From Diplonema japonicum (taxonomy: Eukaryota > Euglenozoa > Diplonemea > Diplonemida > Diplonemidae), in contig OZ025676.1 in assembly GCA_964019335.1 (NCBI GenBank), forward strand, positions 434,001 through 498,000: a stretch of 64,000 bases of DNA, given 5' to 3'. Below are positions 9,543 through 19,459 of this stretch, in pieces. Position 1 is the stretch's first letter. Each line of letters begins with the position of its first letter. The translations under genes and the position numbers were made by a program. The notes under the pieces are model-generated. The model saw only the letters and a list, made by a program, of their open reading frames with translations, searched no databases and was not told where the DNA came from.

Positions 9543-12500
9543 TCACACAGTTTTGTGTAAATGCTTCTCGCTAACGGGCCTCTGCAACCTTTGCTTGCCA
9601 TGTATGTAGTGATGTTGAGGGTTCGACAGCTGATCGTGGGTGTCTTGTAGTGTTTTTGACATCCACTGTGGGTTTAGGGGAACTGTCTGCGGGAGGGGAT
9701 CCAGCCGCCTGCCGTGGCTGTGGATCGTCTTATAAAAGTCGACCTCCTTCAGCTCCAACAAGGACTGTTTCTTCTCCAGTTCCTTGTCCTGGATGGACAA
9801 AACCCACGCATGGCGTTCTAGATCTTTTTCCCTCTGTTTTACGCCTTCCTTGGCAGACAACAGCTTCACGTACTTCTCTATAGCACTGTTCTCCCTCTCC
9901 ACAGCTGTCTCCAGCTCCTTGAGGGCGTCGTCTCTTTCCTTTTTGTAGACATCCCTTCTGCATTTCATATCAATGAGCGCTTCCTCCAGTTCCGTGCATT
10001 CTACGCACATGTCCTTCCATGCTTGCAAACATTCCTCGATGCCTCTGTCACGAAGGACTGCCTCTGCCGCTTCTTGTTTCCCTTGGTAAGATAATTTTCT
10101 GCGGAGTTTTTCTTGTAAGGTGCTGACCTGCGTCTGCAGGGTGACGCATTTTTCGCTCAGGACTCCTTGTATGTGCGAAGCTGCCTGAGCTGATTCCTGG
10201 CTGCTGTGCAGTGTGTCTGCTGCGCTGTTCTTTAAGAGGCAAATTTCTTCCTCTAGTTTTTTCTGCGCCTGTTTTGCAGCAGTGGCCAGTATGGTGAGCT
10301 GTTCCCTCTCCACATCGAAGTGGTCGCACCGCCTCAGCAACCCTTTCTCGCATTCTAGTGTCTGCTGTAGTTTCTTCTTCAGTGTGGTCACCTCGCACTC
10401 AAGCGTGCCCTTCTTCTCCTGCACACTGTAGTATGTTGTTTTCATTGTCGCCAGCTGGGATTTCACATCGTCCATCTCTTCCTCCCTGCCGTGCTTGCTC
10501 TTCAATTCCTCATTCAGCCTCTGTTCCCTACTAAGCAGTTCTTTTAGATCCTGCATCTCCTTCTCGTGCGTTAGGACCATTCCCTCCATGACCTTGTTCT
10601 CCGCACGTTCCTTCCTGTCGACTTCTCGCTTCAGCGCGTTGTACTGCTGCTTCAATGTGATGTGCATATTGACCACATGTGCTCCCTCTGTTTCGCATCT
10701 CCTTGTGCTCAGGTTTTGCATATCATTTAGGATGCCCTCCAGAACCTTGTTGAAGTCTCGCGGTGCAACAACTTCTTCCTCTTCTTCTTCTTCACATTCA
10801 CTCACCTCGACGGCTTCCTTTCCTTCTTCGGACATCTCATCAATAATACTCGTGATACTTTCTTCATCTATCTTAGATTCGTTGCCGGCTACCGTGGTTT
10901 CCGCTATCGTCTGAATCACGATGGCCGGTGGCATCAACAGTGTGTAGCACTCTTCGATTTGTAGTCTTGCTACCCGTTCAGCTGACAGCAACGCCTCGTG
11001 TGTGGAGGTGAGCATTGCAGCTACGAATGTCTGTTGGTCGTCGATGGTTTGGGTCAGTTTCAGAACCATGGCTTTGTGTTCTTCTTCCAGTGTTTCCTTT
11101 TCCTCTTCGTGTGTTTTTATGAGGTTGGATAGTACCTCCACGTTGCCCAGGTCGCTGGCACGCGACCGCCGTCTTGATACAACAATTTCTTCGTTCTTGC
11201 TGCGCAGCTCGACACGGGCCATTTCGTGAGCCTTCGCCAGATCTGTGCTCAGCACAGCGTGTTTCTGCTTCTGCTTCGTGCGCATCTCTTCAGAGTGTTT
11301 TTTGTACTTTTCGAACGCAACCTCGCTGCTTTGCAGTTCCTGTCTGAGGCGGGTCTCTTTCACTGTAAACATTTCCTGCATCTCCTTCACCTTTTCGGCG
11401 GCTTGCTTCTCCACGATGTCGGCATGCGACTGCCACATACTCTCACGATGCCGTTTTTCCACTTCAAAGCTCTGCCGGACCAGACCCCACACATCTTGTC
11501 GTTCTGTGTTCACCATCATGTGCAGGGTTCTTGCGTTCTGCTTCTTTATTGCTCCCAAGGCTTCTTTGCATTCCAGTAGCACAGCACTCCTGGCGGTCAT
11601 CTCTCTCTCAGCAATAGTGTCGCACCACGCTTCTGCGCTTGTCCAGACATTCCAGTCTTGGGAAGCCATCAGCCCCTGCTCTGCTGCCTCTCTGCTAATC
11701 CCTGTGAGTCTGTTCTGTAAGATCTTTGCCCTGCGCACTTCTCGCGATTGAACTCTCTTCTCGGCCGCTTTGACCTTTTCTTCCCATTTACGCAACGTCG
11801 CGCCATCCTGCTGATCCCGCCAGCTGTGCAGCAGCTTTATCTTTTCTTCTTTTAGATCGTGCAGGAAAGACTTTCTTAGCCCTGTGATCTGTTCTCTGTC
11901 TTCTGCCTGCTCTTCACGCAGATGCACAAAGCATCTCTCAAAACCCAGTTCACCATGTGCCTTTAAGACCTTGTCATCAGCATCGGTAGTGACCTCCCTT
12001 ACTCTGCTCTCGTATACCAGTTTCATGTCGGCTGCAAACCGTTCGCCTTTCATTTTTTCAATACCCACCTGCGTGTTAAGGCTCTCCTCCCACTTCTTGC
12101 TCATGGCAATCAGGTCAGTTGACGAAGCACTGCTCAGTTCCTCGTATTCTGCCACTCGCCTCGTCAGTTCTGCGTTTTCTAGTGCAAGCTCTTTGAACCT
12201 GAACTCCAAAGCCGTGACACGTGCTTTGTTCTCAACATTTGTCGTATGTATCTTTCGGAAATCGCTCTCTTGTTGCTCCTCTATAAGGTGTCCTCTCTTC
12301 TTGACATGCGCACGCTCCTTTCCCAACTCTTGAACTTCCCATTCTTTCTGCTTCAGCACCAGTTGCTCTTTCTCTTGGTATCTCTCCTCTGTCTTCTTCA
12401 GTTCGGCTTCATGGGTGCTATTCAATGTAGCAAGTTCTCGCATGTGGTGGTCGGCCAACTCGCGAGCTGCCTGCTCTGCAGCAGACATCTCCATCCGCAA

Positions 12501-15500
12501 GGACAACAGCTCCTGACGCAATTGGTCGGCGTCCCCTATCGCATCAAGTTCTGCTTTGTGTTTTTTCTCGAGGGCTTGAATCTCGATATTGTGCTGCATC
12601 TGGGTCTCCGACAGTGCCACGTCTAGTTTGATTTCCAGCTGCTGCTGCACTTTGCTCAGCATTTCCGTTGCACTCTCTTCTTTGGTCAGGCTTTCTGCAA
12701 TCTCTTTCTGCAATGCATGGTTCTCCTTTTGTAGCTTTGCAGCCTTCTGTGTATAAACCTCTAAGTCGGCCGTTGTTCTCCGTAGCTCGTCAGCTACTTC
12801 TTCAAGCGTTTTTTTGGGGTCCACAGTCTTCATTGCAGTGTTTGCGTCGATGCACTTCAGTGCTTCCAAGCATTGGGCCTGCTGCCCAGCGTCCAATATG
12901 TTGCTTTGAGAAGCCGCACCCACCAACATGGCGCCGTCACCAGCTGTCACCTTATCGACGAGGATACCATCAGTGGAACGGTTTTGGTCCCACAGGACAG
13001 CCACAGCGAGACACCACCCGAGAGCTTGTGCTGGGTGCGATGCGACAGACATGCCGGGGATGACAGACAAGAAAGCCTTTAACCCACACACTTTGTTGTA
13101 CTGAAACTGCTCTATAAAAATATCATCGGTGCACAGACGAGCACCTATGTACAGCAGGGGGTAGGTAAGACTTTCATTTGTCTCGTTGGAGGCAATTGCG
13201 TGCAGCAACATACTGTGTGCACCTTTCAGTAAAGCATGCGCATCGACAAAAGTGTGAGTTTGAGTACCAGCGTCTCGGCTCCACTGACTAAGAGGGCAGA
13301 AAAAAGCACCAAGAAGCTCATGTGAAGACTGGTTCACAGCTGCTGCCCTGACGACCAACTCAATAACAGTCATCATGCTTTCTGCATTGTGCCACCCTGT
13401 GGCGGGGACCCTCGAAAGACATGTACAAGCCGTCTTCACTATGATTGGGTTGCTCGTTTTCGTCGCCACCTCCGCCAAGGTTGTTCCTATATTCGTGTCT
13501 ACAGCTAGCTTGGAGACATCGTCGCTTTCAAGCAACAGCTCGACAAGCTCCAGACACTGGATGTCAACTGTTTTTTTCGAAAGCCTGTTCACCACCGCTT
13601 CGATAACCTTGCAACCCATAGCGACCTTCAAAGTGCTGTCCTGCCCAAGGATTGCATGAAGCAGCTCAATGATATTGTTGCTTGTGTCCCCTGTAGCTAG
13701 AGCGGGCAGCAAGGGGGAGTTCATAAATGCCTCCCGTGACTCTTGCGAGTCTAAGGCCACCTGGGACGTATACCTCACCAGATTCGTGATGCTTGCAGGA
13801 TCTCTCTGAACCTGTAGGAGACACGTGTCCATAAACTGATTAGCAAAAGGATTGGACCCAAGCTCATCAAAGGAAGCAGCGAGGGCCAAATACCTGACCG
13901 TGTCATCACCGGCTGTTTGAAGCAAAGAGACGAGCGCTTTCGATCCTGTGGACACAAAGACTTTCTGACAGTCTTGGTTCTGGCGCACCAAACTCTCTAA
14001 TGCTGCGACAGTGGTGACCTGCCTGTGAGCTAGCAGGGCTTTTACCATGATAGGAATGCACACAGCCCCGTCAGCGCACTGCATACCCTCTAAGCTCGTT
14101 CTGCCGTACGCAAGCATTGCATTTGAGAGTACTTCCACAGTGGCCGCATTGTCAACATGCACCTCCATCGCATGCTGCATGGCATGGCAGCCTTCGTTCG
14201 CATTGAAGGCGTCCCATCCCGCCTGAGACCCTATTGTGTTCCCTAAAATGAATGCCGCCAGACGGCAAGCCTCGTCGCACGCTGCTGTAGTATTGTTGAG
14301 CAAAGCAACAGCAGTCTGCAGGCACCCTGATGCGCTGACAAGGGCTACAAGGCTTGCAACAGAAGACAAGTTTGCAAAGATGGCAAGACATACAATGTCT
14401 GTGGAGCTGTCGTGTGCGGCATCCATAAAGGAGACGAGGAGTGGCAAGAGGCCTGCGGTTGCAAGACCCTGGCTTAGAGTGCTGGAAAACGAGTGTATTT
14501 CCACTGCCCTGAGAACTGTAGCGATTACCTCTTCACAATGAGGTGACGCGAGAACCTCCTGCAGCACTGCAACGAACACGGACGGGCCGCCTTTGACCCC
14601 TTCGAGGTCACGTGACGAGAACACTGCGTACGGCACTAACAGGTTAGCTTTGGTGTGGATGTCAGTGAGAACAGGGTGGGGCCCTGTCGAAACCAAAGCG
14701 TTGTTACAGGCCGTCACCAATGAGTAGTCACATGAGAGCTCCGGGACAGCATCCTCCATCAGGGCAAAGTGTTTTAAGATACTGGAGCTGGGTCTTGTCA
14801 CTTCTATTGAGTTCCACCTTCCTATGAGGGAGCTGACGATATGCTGCACAGCCACTTCAGACGCCACATCCCGCACCAGCTTGGCGTGGCATGCTACACA
14901 TCTGTCAATACCCCTTAGTATTTTGGCCTCTACAGAAATATCGTCGATTTTCGCAAGCAGTGCGGCCAGTGCATCTACAACACCAGCACTGCCCCATGCC
15001 CTTGCAGCGTTGTCGTCTTCCTGCTCAAGCAGATTTGCAATGCTGAGGGACAGTTCTTGGTTGCTGGTATCAGTCTTAAGCGCATCGGTAATGACCCTTC
15101 GCAAAGACAGAACAGGTACGGGGAAGGACCTCTTTGCGTAGAAATAGAGGAGTTTGGTACACCACAGAGATGCTTCCTGGGACACCCTCAGGACGCTCAC
15201 GATAGGGCTCACGACGAGGTGGAAGAGGTCGTGAATGACATCCGTCGTGTCCGCCTCTGCAAGTGCTGTAAAGTATTGCAGGGAGCGGACTGCGAGCTCT
15301 GCATCGGTGTTGTGCTGTGTGATTTGTGTAATAGCCTCGGAGATGCGCAAGAAGGCAGGGGTGAGGTCCTTGTGTCGCGCTACCACTACAACAAGACAGG
15401 CAAAACACCGACAGGCAGCCATAACACTAGTGGCCCCTGCCAGAGTGTCAAGCAACACTGCGAAAGCATCGTCCGCTACCATCATCTCAGCCTCGTCCAT

Positions 15501-18347
15501 CGTAAACTCGTAGTCTGAAGTGTTCAGTATCTTCGCTACTTCCTCCTTTCTCGTCTGATTCCTCTCCTCCTGCTGTTCGTCTACAACACCTCTTGCTGCT
15601 ACTGTGTCTATGTCCCCTAGCACCTTAGCATCTTCATTTGCCACCACAGCATCTTTGCTCTCTTTCTCTTCCCGTATTTGCTTCAATTCCCCTACCAACG
15701 TTTTGGCTTTCCCCTGTACTTGCCTCCCCCAATAAAAACTCTCTTCTGCGTGGTCTAGCACATTTCGCATGAGGTAGTCCAGGCCGCTCTCAACAAGTTG
15801 CTCTTTGTAAGACGATTCCACTTGCACAAGACACAACGCCAAGTAGGCAATCCCAGTGTGGAGAGCCGTTACCTTGTCGAGGTTCTTCGAAGGGGCCAGT
15901 TTGAACAAGACAGTCAGCATGTTATGGGGAATGTGCTCATGAGTAGGAGGGTAGAGCAAGGCAGACCCAAGTGCGTAGAGAAGGTAGTATGGGGGCTCAG
16001 CCAGCCTTGTGGACAGAAAAGAGGTGACAGGGCCTATGATGAGAGGTGCTACCTTGGTGCGCAGGGCGGTGCTGTCTGCTGTCAGGTGGGCAATGGTTAG
16101 CCATGCGTCAGTGCTGCGCTTTTGACTACCGTGTTCTGAGGATGCAGCGTTAGCAGCACGCAGTTCCATCTCGTCAAGTCCTAGACATTTCATCAGCAAC
16201 TCCTTCACCTCGTCATCAAGTAGAGACTCGACAAAGCTCACGTCCGTCACGTCATTACACACAGATAGCAGCGACAGCGCAATGCCTGTTTTCAAATCGT
16301 TCTCAGCTGCTTGTTTCAGCAGCCTGAATCCCTGCGCAAGACCACCTGTGGCAACAAAGTACCCTCTCGACATCCCGGGCAGCCGCGACAGCACCTTCGC
16401 TATGATCGATGCCGCGTCGTAGTTCCCAGCCACGATGCACGAGACGAACGCGGCTGCTGTGCTGGCATCAACAAGCAGTGTCTTGTGGATGGTTTTCGCT
16501 ACTTGCAATGCGGTTTGGCACACCCGAATGGCCATTGAAGGACAGCCTTTCACGACCTGCATGTTCATTCCAAAAGGTTTCAGCATCGGAACTTCCACCT
16601 TCTCAAAAACCTCGGGTCCCTCCAAAGAGGTCACAGCGTACAAGATCTGGGCGTAGGCTTCAAGCAACAGTGGTGTGTCGGTGTCTTTCACTGAAGAGAG
16701 TTCAGTCACCACCAGAACTGCTCGGGGGATAAAAGAGTGTATGTGGTGAACTGTGGTGTCGTGTTGGCTCAGGGCGGACAAGACTTGTAGGTAAGCCACA
16801 GCTACTTCTCTCCCTTCGGTGCGGACCTTCCTTAATTGTTTTAAAATCCCTGTGTCGCATAGCTCCTCGGCTACCTTCTGCCAGAAGCAGAGTTTGGACA
16901 CGGCCTGTAGCCCTGCTTCGAGGAAGCCTTCGTTGTTCGAGATGTTCCTGAACACTACTTTTGCCAGCAGTGCAGACCTGTCCTCCCCGTTAAGGTTGTT
17001 ACCGGTCAGGGTCGGCGACAAGATGGAAACTAGCTCGCAACAGTCACGTTTGAGCTCTTTCAGATCCCTGGGGTCGTCCTCTAGGACAACTGTGATGAAG
17101 TCCTGCACCCCGGAGTGTGCAATGAAGCTCTCGCTACCCTCCTCACTCTTGCAGAGGCTGAGGAAACTCCTAAGGCACACCCGCACCACATTCACAGATG
17201 TCTTATGAGCTTTGTACAAGGACAGCACGCGTGGGACCCATCCAAAGTTTCCCAACTTCTGCTGCGCTTGCTCTCCGTGTGCGGCAAGGTTGCTTACGAC
17301 AGTCAGCACGAGATGGGTATTCTGCTGCGACTCCGCCTCTTGCGACAGGAAGACAAGAATTGCGTCTGACTCCAACACCGCTTGGTACAGCGCACTGCCG
17401 AAAGCGAAGGAAGCGAGCATCTTGAGCATCGCCTTCAATGCATCAGGCTCAAGACTGCCGCGGGCTAAGTAAGAGATGACTTTCTTGCAGGCTTCTTGTG
17501 TGGAGAATGATGCATGGACTGTTGTCAAAGTGCCCATGAGCAGCAGCAAACAGTGGAGACAGTGGATGGCCGTCACAAATCCGTGCCGGAAGCCCTCTTC
17601 AGGCGTGTTCACTGTGCATGACTTCAACGTGTCGATGAAGATCTGGGAGCAGAAGTCTGCATGCTTCAAGTACTCTGCTGATGAAAGCACATGCACAAGT
17701 GCCAGAGCGGAGGAAGCAGCAGCGTCGAGAGGGCTTTGCGGGTTGATGAGGAAATACAGCGTGTTGTGGAGAAGGGAAGCAGGAGAAGCAAGCTCAGGGG
17801 TCAACAGGCCTGCCTTTGCAAGGTTCAAGAATATACGTGCGGTGCAAGAGGATGGCGGAGAACAGTGAGAGGCAAATATTAAGGGCAGCAAGCTGGAGAA
17901 AGAGAGCTGTTCAAGTGTCTTTGGTGCCGACAACGACGCGACAAGGTCAAGCAGCATGGGGGCGAGCACAGGGTGCGACCGCATAGCCTCTTCCACACGG
18001 AACAGGAGAGCATGTTCTTCTGAGAGCTCTTCTTGGAGCTCAGGGTTCCCTTCTATCATTGCCTTGAGGTGTTCAACACAAGAACTCACGAGTTCTGCGT
18101 CAACATGCCTTTCCATCACCAGAAGGAGAACCCCGCCATCTCCGCCGGAGATACCCATGGCTACAAGACCCTCCCTGCAAACCCCAATATTATCCGCCCA
18201 TTCGCTGACTGTTTTCAGAACAGCTGCCTTCACCCACTTTGCGTCATGCCCTTTGAATGTCTGGCTGCTGACCTGCTTTAACGCTTCGCATGCTTCATTT
18301 TCGGTTCTTGCTTTTTCCAACCCATGGATCAGCTCTGATATTTCCAT
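9543..18347 (-). CDS. Giant armadillo/HEAT-repeat and coiled-coil protein
   Basis: A single uninterrupted exon of 2934 codons. Residues 1 to about 1740 are alpha-helical repeats of armadillo/HEAT type: paired Leu/Ala/Val-rich helices about 40 residues apart, with segments such as AVSKLCFWQKVAEEL and LAIFANLSSVASLVAL. Residues about 1780 to 2900 are heptad-rich coiled coil (ELRRTTADLEVYTQKAAKLQ and much more), broken by an acidic stretch with EEEEEEE near residue 2530. The start is taken at MEISEL (18347); the 16 codons upstream are translated homopolymer. ARM superhelix plus long coiled coil suggests a scaffold, for instance of the cytoskeleton, flagellum or Golgi; no specific family is recognised. 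It is remarkable as a 8.8-kb intronless gene among intron-bearing neighbours. Confidence 0.9.
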   Translation of the reverse strand: MEISELIHGLEKARTENEACEALKQVSSQTFKGHDAKWVKAAVLKTVSEWADNIGVCREGLVAMGISGGDGGVLLLVMERHVDAELVSSCVEHLKAMIEGNPELQEELSEEHALLFRVEEAMRSHPVLAPMLLDLVASLSAPKTLEQLSFSSLLPLIFASHCSPPSSCTARIFLNLAKAGLLTPELASPASLLHNTLYFLINPQSPLDAAASSALALVHVLSSAEYLKHADFCSQIFIDTLKSCTVNTPEEGFRHGFVTAIHCLHCLLLLMGTLTTVHASFSTQEACKKVISYLARGSLEPDALKAMLKMLASFAFGSALYQAVLESDAILVFLSQEAESQQNTHLVLTVVSNLAAHGEQAQQKLGNFGWVPRVLSLYKAHKTSVNVVRVCLRSFLSLCKSEEGSESFIAHSGVQDFITVVLEDDPRDLKELKRDCCELVSILSPTLTGNNLNGEDRSALLAKVVFRNISNNEGFLEAGLQAVSKLCFWQKVAEELCDTGILKQLRKVRTEGREVAVAYLQVLSALSQHDTTVHHIHSFIPRAVLVVTELSSVKDTDTPLLLEAYAQILYAVTSLEGPEVFEKVEVPMLKPFGMNMQVVKGCPSMAIRVCQTALQVAKTIHKTLLVDASTAAAFVSCIVAGNYDAASIIAKVLSRLPGMSRGYFVATGGLAQGFRLLKQAAENDLKTGIALSLLSVCNDVTDVSFVESLLDDEVKELLMKCLGLDEMELRAANAASSEHGSQKRSTDAWLTIAHLTADSTALRTKVAPLIIGPVTSFLSTRLAEPPYYLLYALGSALLYPPTHEHIPHNMLTVLFKLAPSKNLDKVTALHTGIAYLALCLVQVESSYKEQLVESGLDYLMRNVLDHAEESFYWGRQVQGKAKTLVGELKQIREEKESKDAVVANEDAKVLGDIDTVAARGVVDEQQEERNQTRKEEVAKILNTSDYEFTMDEAEMMVADDAFAVLLDTLAGATSVMAACRCFACLVVVVARHKDLTPAFLRISEAITQITQHNTDAELAVRSLQYFTALAEADTTDVIHDLFHLVVSPIVSVLRVSQEASLWCTKLLYFYAKRSFPVPVLSLRRVITDALKTDTSNQELSLSIANLLEQEDDNAARAWGSAGVVDALAALLAKIDDISVEAKILRGIDRCVACHAKLVRDVASEVAVQHIVSSLIGRWNSIEVTRPSSSILKHFALMEDAVPELSCDYSLVTACNNALVSTGPHPVLTDIHTKANLLVPYAVFSSRDLEGVKGGPSVFVAVLQEVLASPHCEEVIATVLRAVEIHSFSSTLSQGLATAGLLPLLVSFMDAAHDSSTDIVCLAIFANLSSVASLVALVSASGCLQTAVALLNNTTAACDEACRLAAFILGNTIGSQAGWDAFNANEGCHAMQHAMEVHVDNAATVEVLSNAMLAYGRTSLEGMQCADGAVCIPIMVKALLAHRQVTTVAALESLVRQNQDCQKVFVSTGSKALVSLLQTAGDDTVRYLALAASFDELGSNPFANQFMDTCLLQVQRDPASITNLVRYTSQVALDSQESREAFMNSPLLPALATGDTSNNIIELLHAILGQDSTLKVAMGCKVIEAVVNRLSKKTVDIQCLELVELLLESDDVSKLAVDTNIGTTLAEVATKTSNPIIVKTACTCLSRVPATGWHNAESMMTVIELVVRAAAVNQSSHELLGAFFCPLSQWSRDAGTQTHTFVDAHALLKGAHSMLLHAIASNETNESLTYPLLYIGARLCTDDIFIEQFQYNKVCGLKAFLSVIPGMSVASHPAQALGWCLAVAVLWDQNRSTDGILVDKVTAGDGAMLVGAASQSNILDAGQQAQCLEALKCIDANTAMKTVDPKKTLEEVADELRRTTADLEVYTQKAAKLQKENHALQKEIAESLTKEESATEMLSKVQQQLEIKLDVALSETQMQHNIEIQALEKKHKAELDAIGDADQLRQELLSLRMEMSAAEQAARELADHHMRELATLNSTHEAELKKTEERYQEKEQLVLKQKEWEVQELGKERAHVKKRGHLIEEQQESDFRKIHTTNVENKARVTALEFRFKELALENAELTRRVAEYEELSSASSTDLIAMSKKWEESLNTQVGIEKMKGERFAADMKLVYESRVREVTTDADDKVLKAHGELGFERCFVHLREEQAEDREQITGLRKSFLHDLKEEKIKLLHSWRDQQDGATLRKWEEKVKAAEKRVQSREVRRAKILQNRLTGISREAAEQGLMASQDWNVWTSAEAWCDTIAEREMTARSAVLLECKEALGAIKKQNARTLHMMVNTERQDVWGLVRQSFEVEKRHRESMWQSHADIVEKQAAEKVKEMQEMFTVKETRLRQELQSSEVAFEKYKKHSEEMRTKQKQKHAVLSTDLAKAHEMARVELRSKNEEIVVSRRRSRASDLGNVEVLSNLIKTHEEEKETLEEEHKAMVLKLTQTIDDQQTFVAAMLTSTHEALLSAERVARLQIEECYTLLMPPAIVIQTIAETTVAGNESKIDEESITSIIDEMSEEGKEAVEVSECEEEEEEEVVAPRDFNKVLEGILNDMQNLSTRRCETEGAHVVNMHITLKQQYNALKREVDRKERAENKVMEGMVLTHEKEMQDLKELLSREQRLNEELKSKHGREEEMDDVKSQLATMKTTYYSVQEKKGTLECEVTTLKKKLQQTLECEKGLLRRCDHFDVEREQLTILATAAKQAQKKLEEEICLLKNSAADTLHSSQESAQAASHIQGVLSEKCVTLQTQVSTLQEKLRRKLSYQGKQEAAEAVLRDRGIEECLQAWKDMCVECTELEEALIDMKCRRDVYKKERDDALKELETAVERENSAIEKYVKLLSAKEGVKQREKDLERHAWVLSIQDKELEKKQSLLELKEVDFYKTIHSHGRRLDPLPQTVPLNPQWMSKTLQDTHDQLSNPQHHYIHGKQRLQRPVSEKHLHKTV

Positions 18348-18395
18348 GGTGTTCTTGTTACCCCCCCCCCCCTCTTTTTTCTTTCTAATTTTCAA

Positions 18396-19459
18396 ACTTG
18401 AACGAAATATTTAAAAAAAAATTGGAGGGGGAGAATAAAAAAAGAACAAAAAAATAAAAATAACGTGGGGGCATGCGGGACAGGAAAAATAGAAGAGAGG
18501 GGAGAATAAAAAAAAAGTTTTTTTTATGCAAAAAAAAAAAATAATAATAAAGAAGAAATACAGAGGAGTGGGGCAACAACCCTTTGCTTCATGTTGGAAA
18601 AAAAAAAAAAATAGCCCCTCCAAAAAAAAAAAAAAAAAAAAAGTAACGCAAGAGATCTTATTAATAAAGAATCCTTTTTTTCTTCTTCTTCTTTGTTATG
18701 TGTGACATCAATAATAATAATAAAAAGCAACAAACACACTTCACAAAAGATAATTTGGAAGTGGAAGAGAAATATGGTTTTGGGAACGGGAAAATAGGGA
18801 AAAAAAAAAAGAGAAAAAAAACACACATTTTTGTTTTCCCTTCGCTTGCAGAGACAGTGTGACGGGGAGGAGGCGTTCCACTACCAGTCTTTAACTCCTT
18901 CCTTTTTTTTTTTTTTTTTTTCCTTGGAAAAGTTTTTCTCCATCAGGACACTATTAGGGGCTGAAAAAAAAGTAATAATGAGTCCTTGGAGAGCTAAGTC
19001 GAGAAAAAAAAATACAAATAAACAGTACATCATAATTTTCTTTGATGGCAGCTACAATGCCCTTCCCACTCTCGTTCGGCGAAGCAGAAAAAAAAAGGGG
19101 GGTTCGGAGGGGAAGGGAAGAATTCACGAAAAAAAAAAAGAAATAGAAGAGGATAAAAAAAAGGGGGAGATAAAGACTATTGGGAAGGGGTAGGAGGACA
19201 GTATTTTTTTTCTTTTTTTTTTTATTTTGTTGAGAAATATATGAATCACTTTTTTTTTTTAATTTTTCATTATGCGGACCAAGGGGAACAACTAAGCCTC
19301 GAGGTCCTAAACGGTTTTCTTTCCATTTTTTTTTTTTTTTTTTGTGTGCGTTTTTTTTTTTTTTTTTTTTTTTTGCTGAATCAAGCAAGGAATGTGAGGG
19401 GGAGAAAATGGGAAGGGGAAAAAAGGGGGAATCCATCCATCACGTTCTTTTTATCTGTC
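18396..19459. other. Homopolymer-rich intergenic spacer
   Basis: About 1 kb of A and T runs (up to about 24 nt near 19353-19374) with short mixed islands. Open frames here are poly-Lys or poly-Phe translations of the runs. It separates the giant surface-protein gene from the armadillo gene and presumably holds polyadenylation and splice-acceptor signals. Confidence 0.55.
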
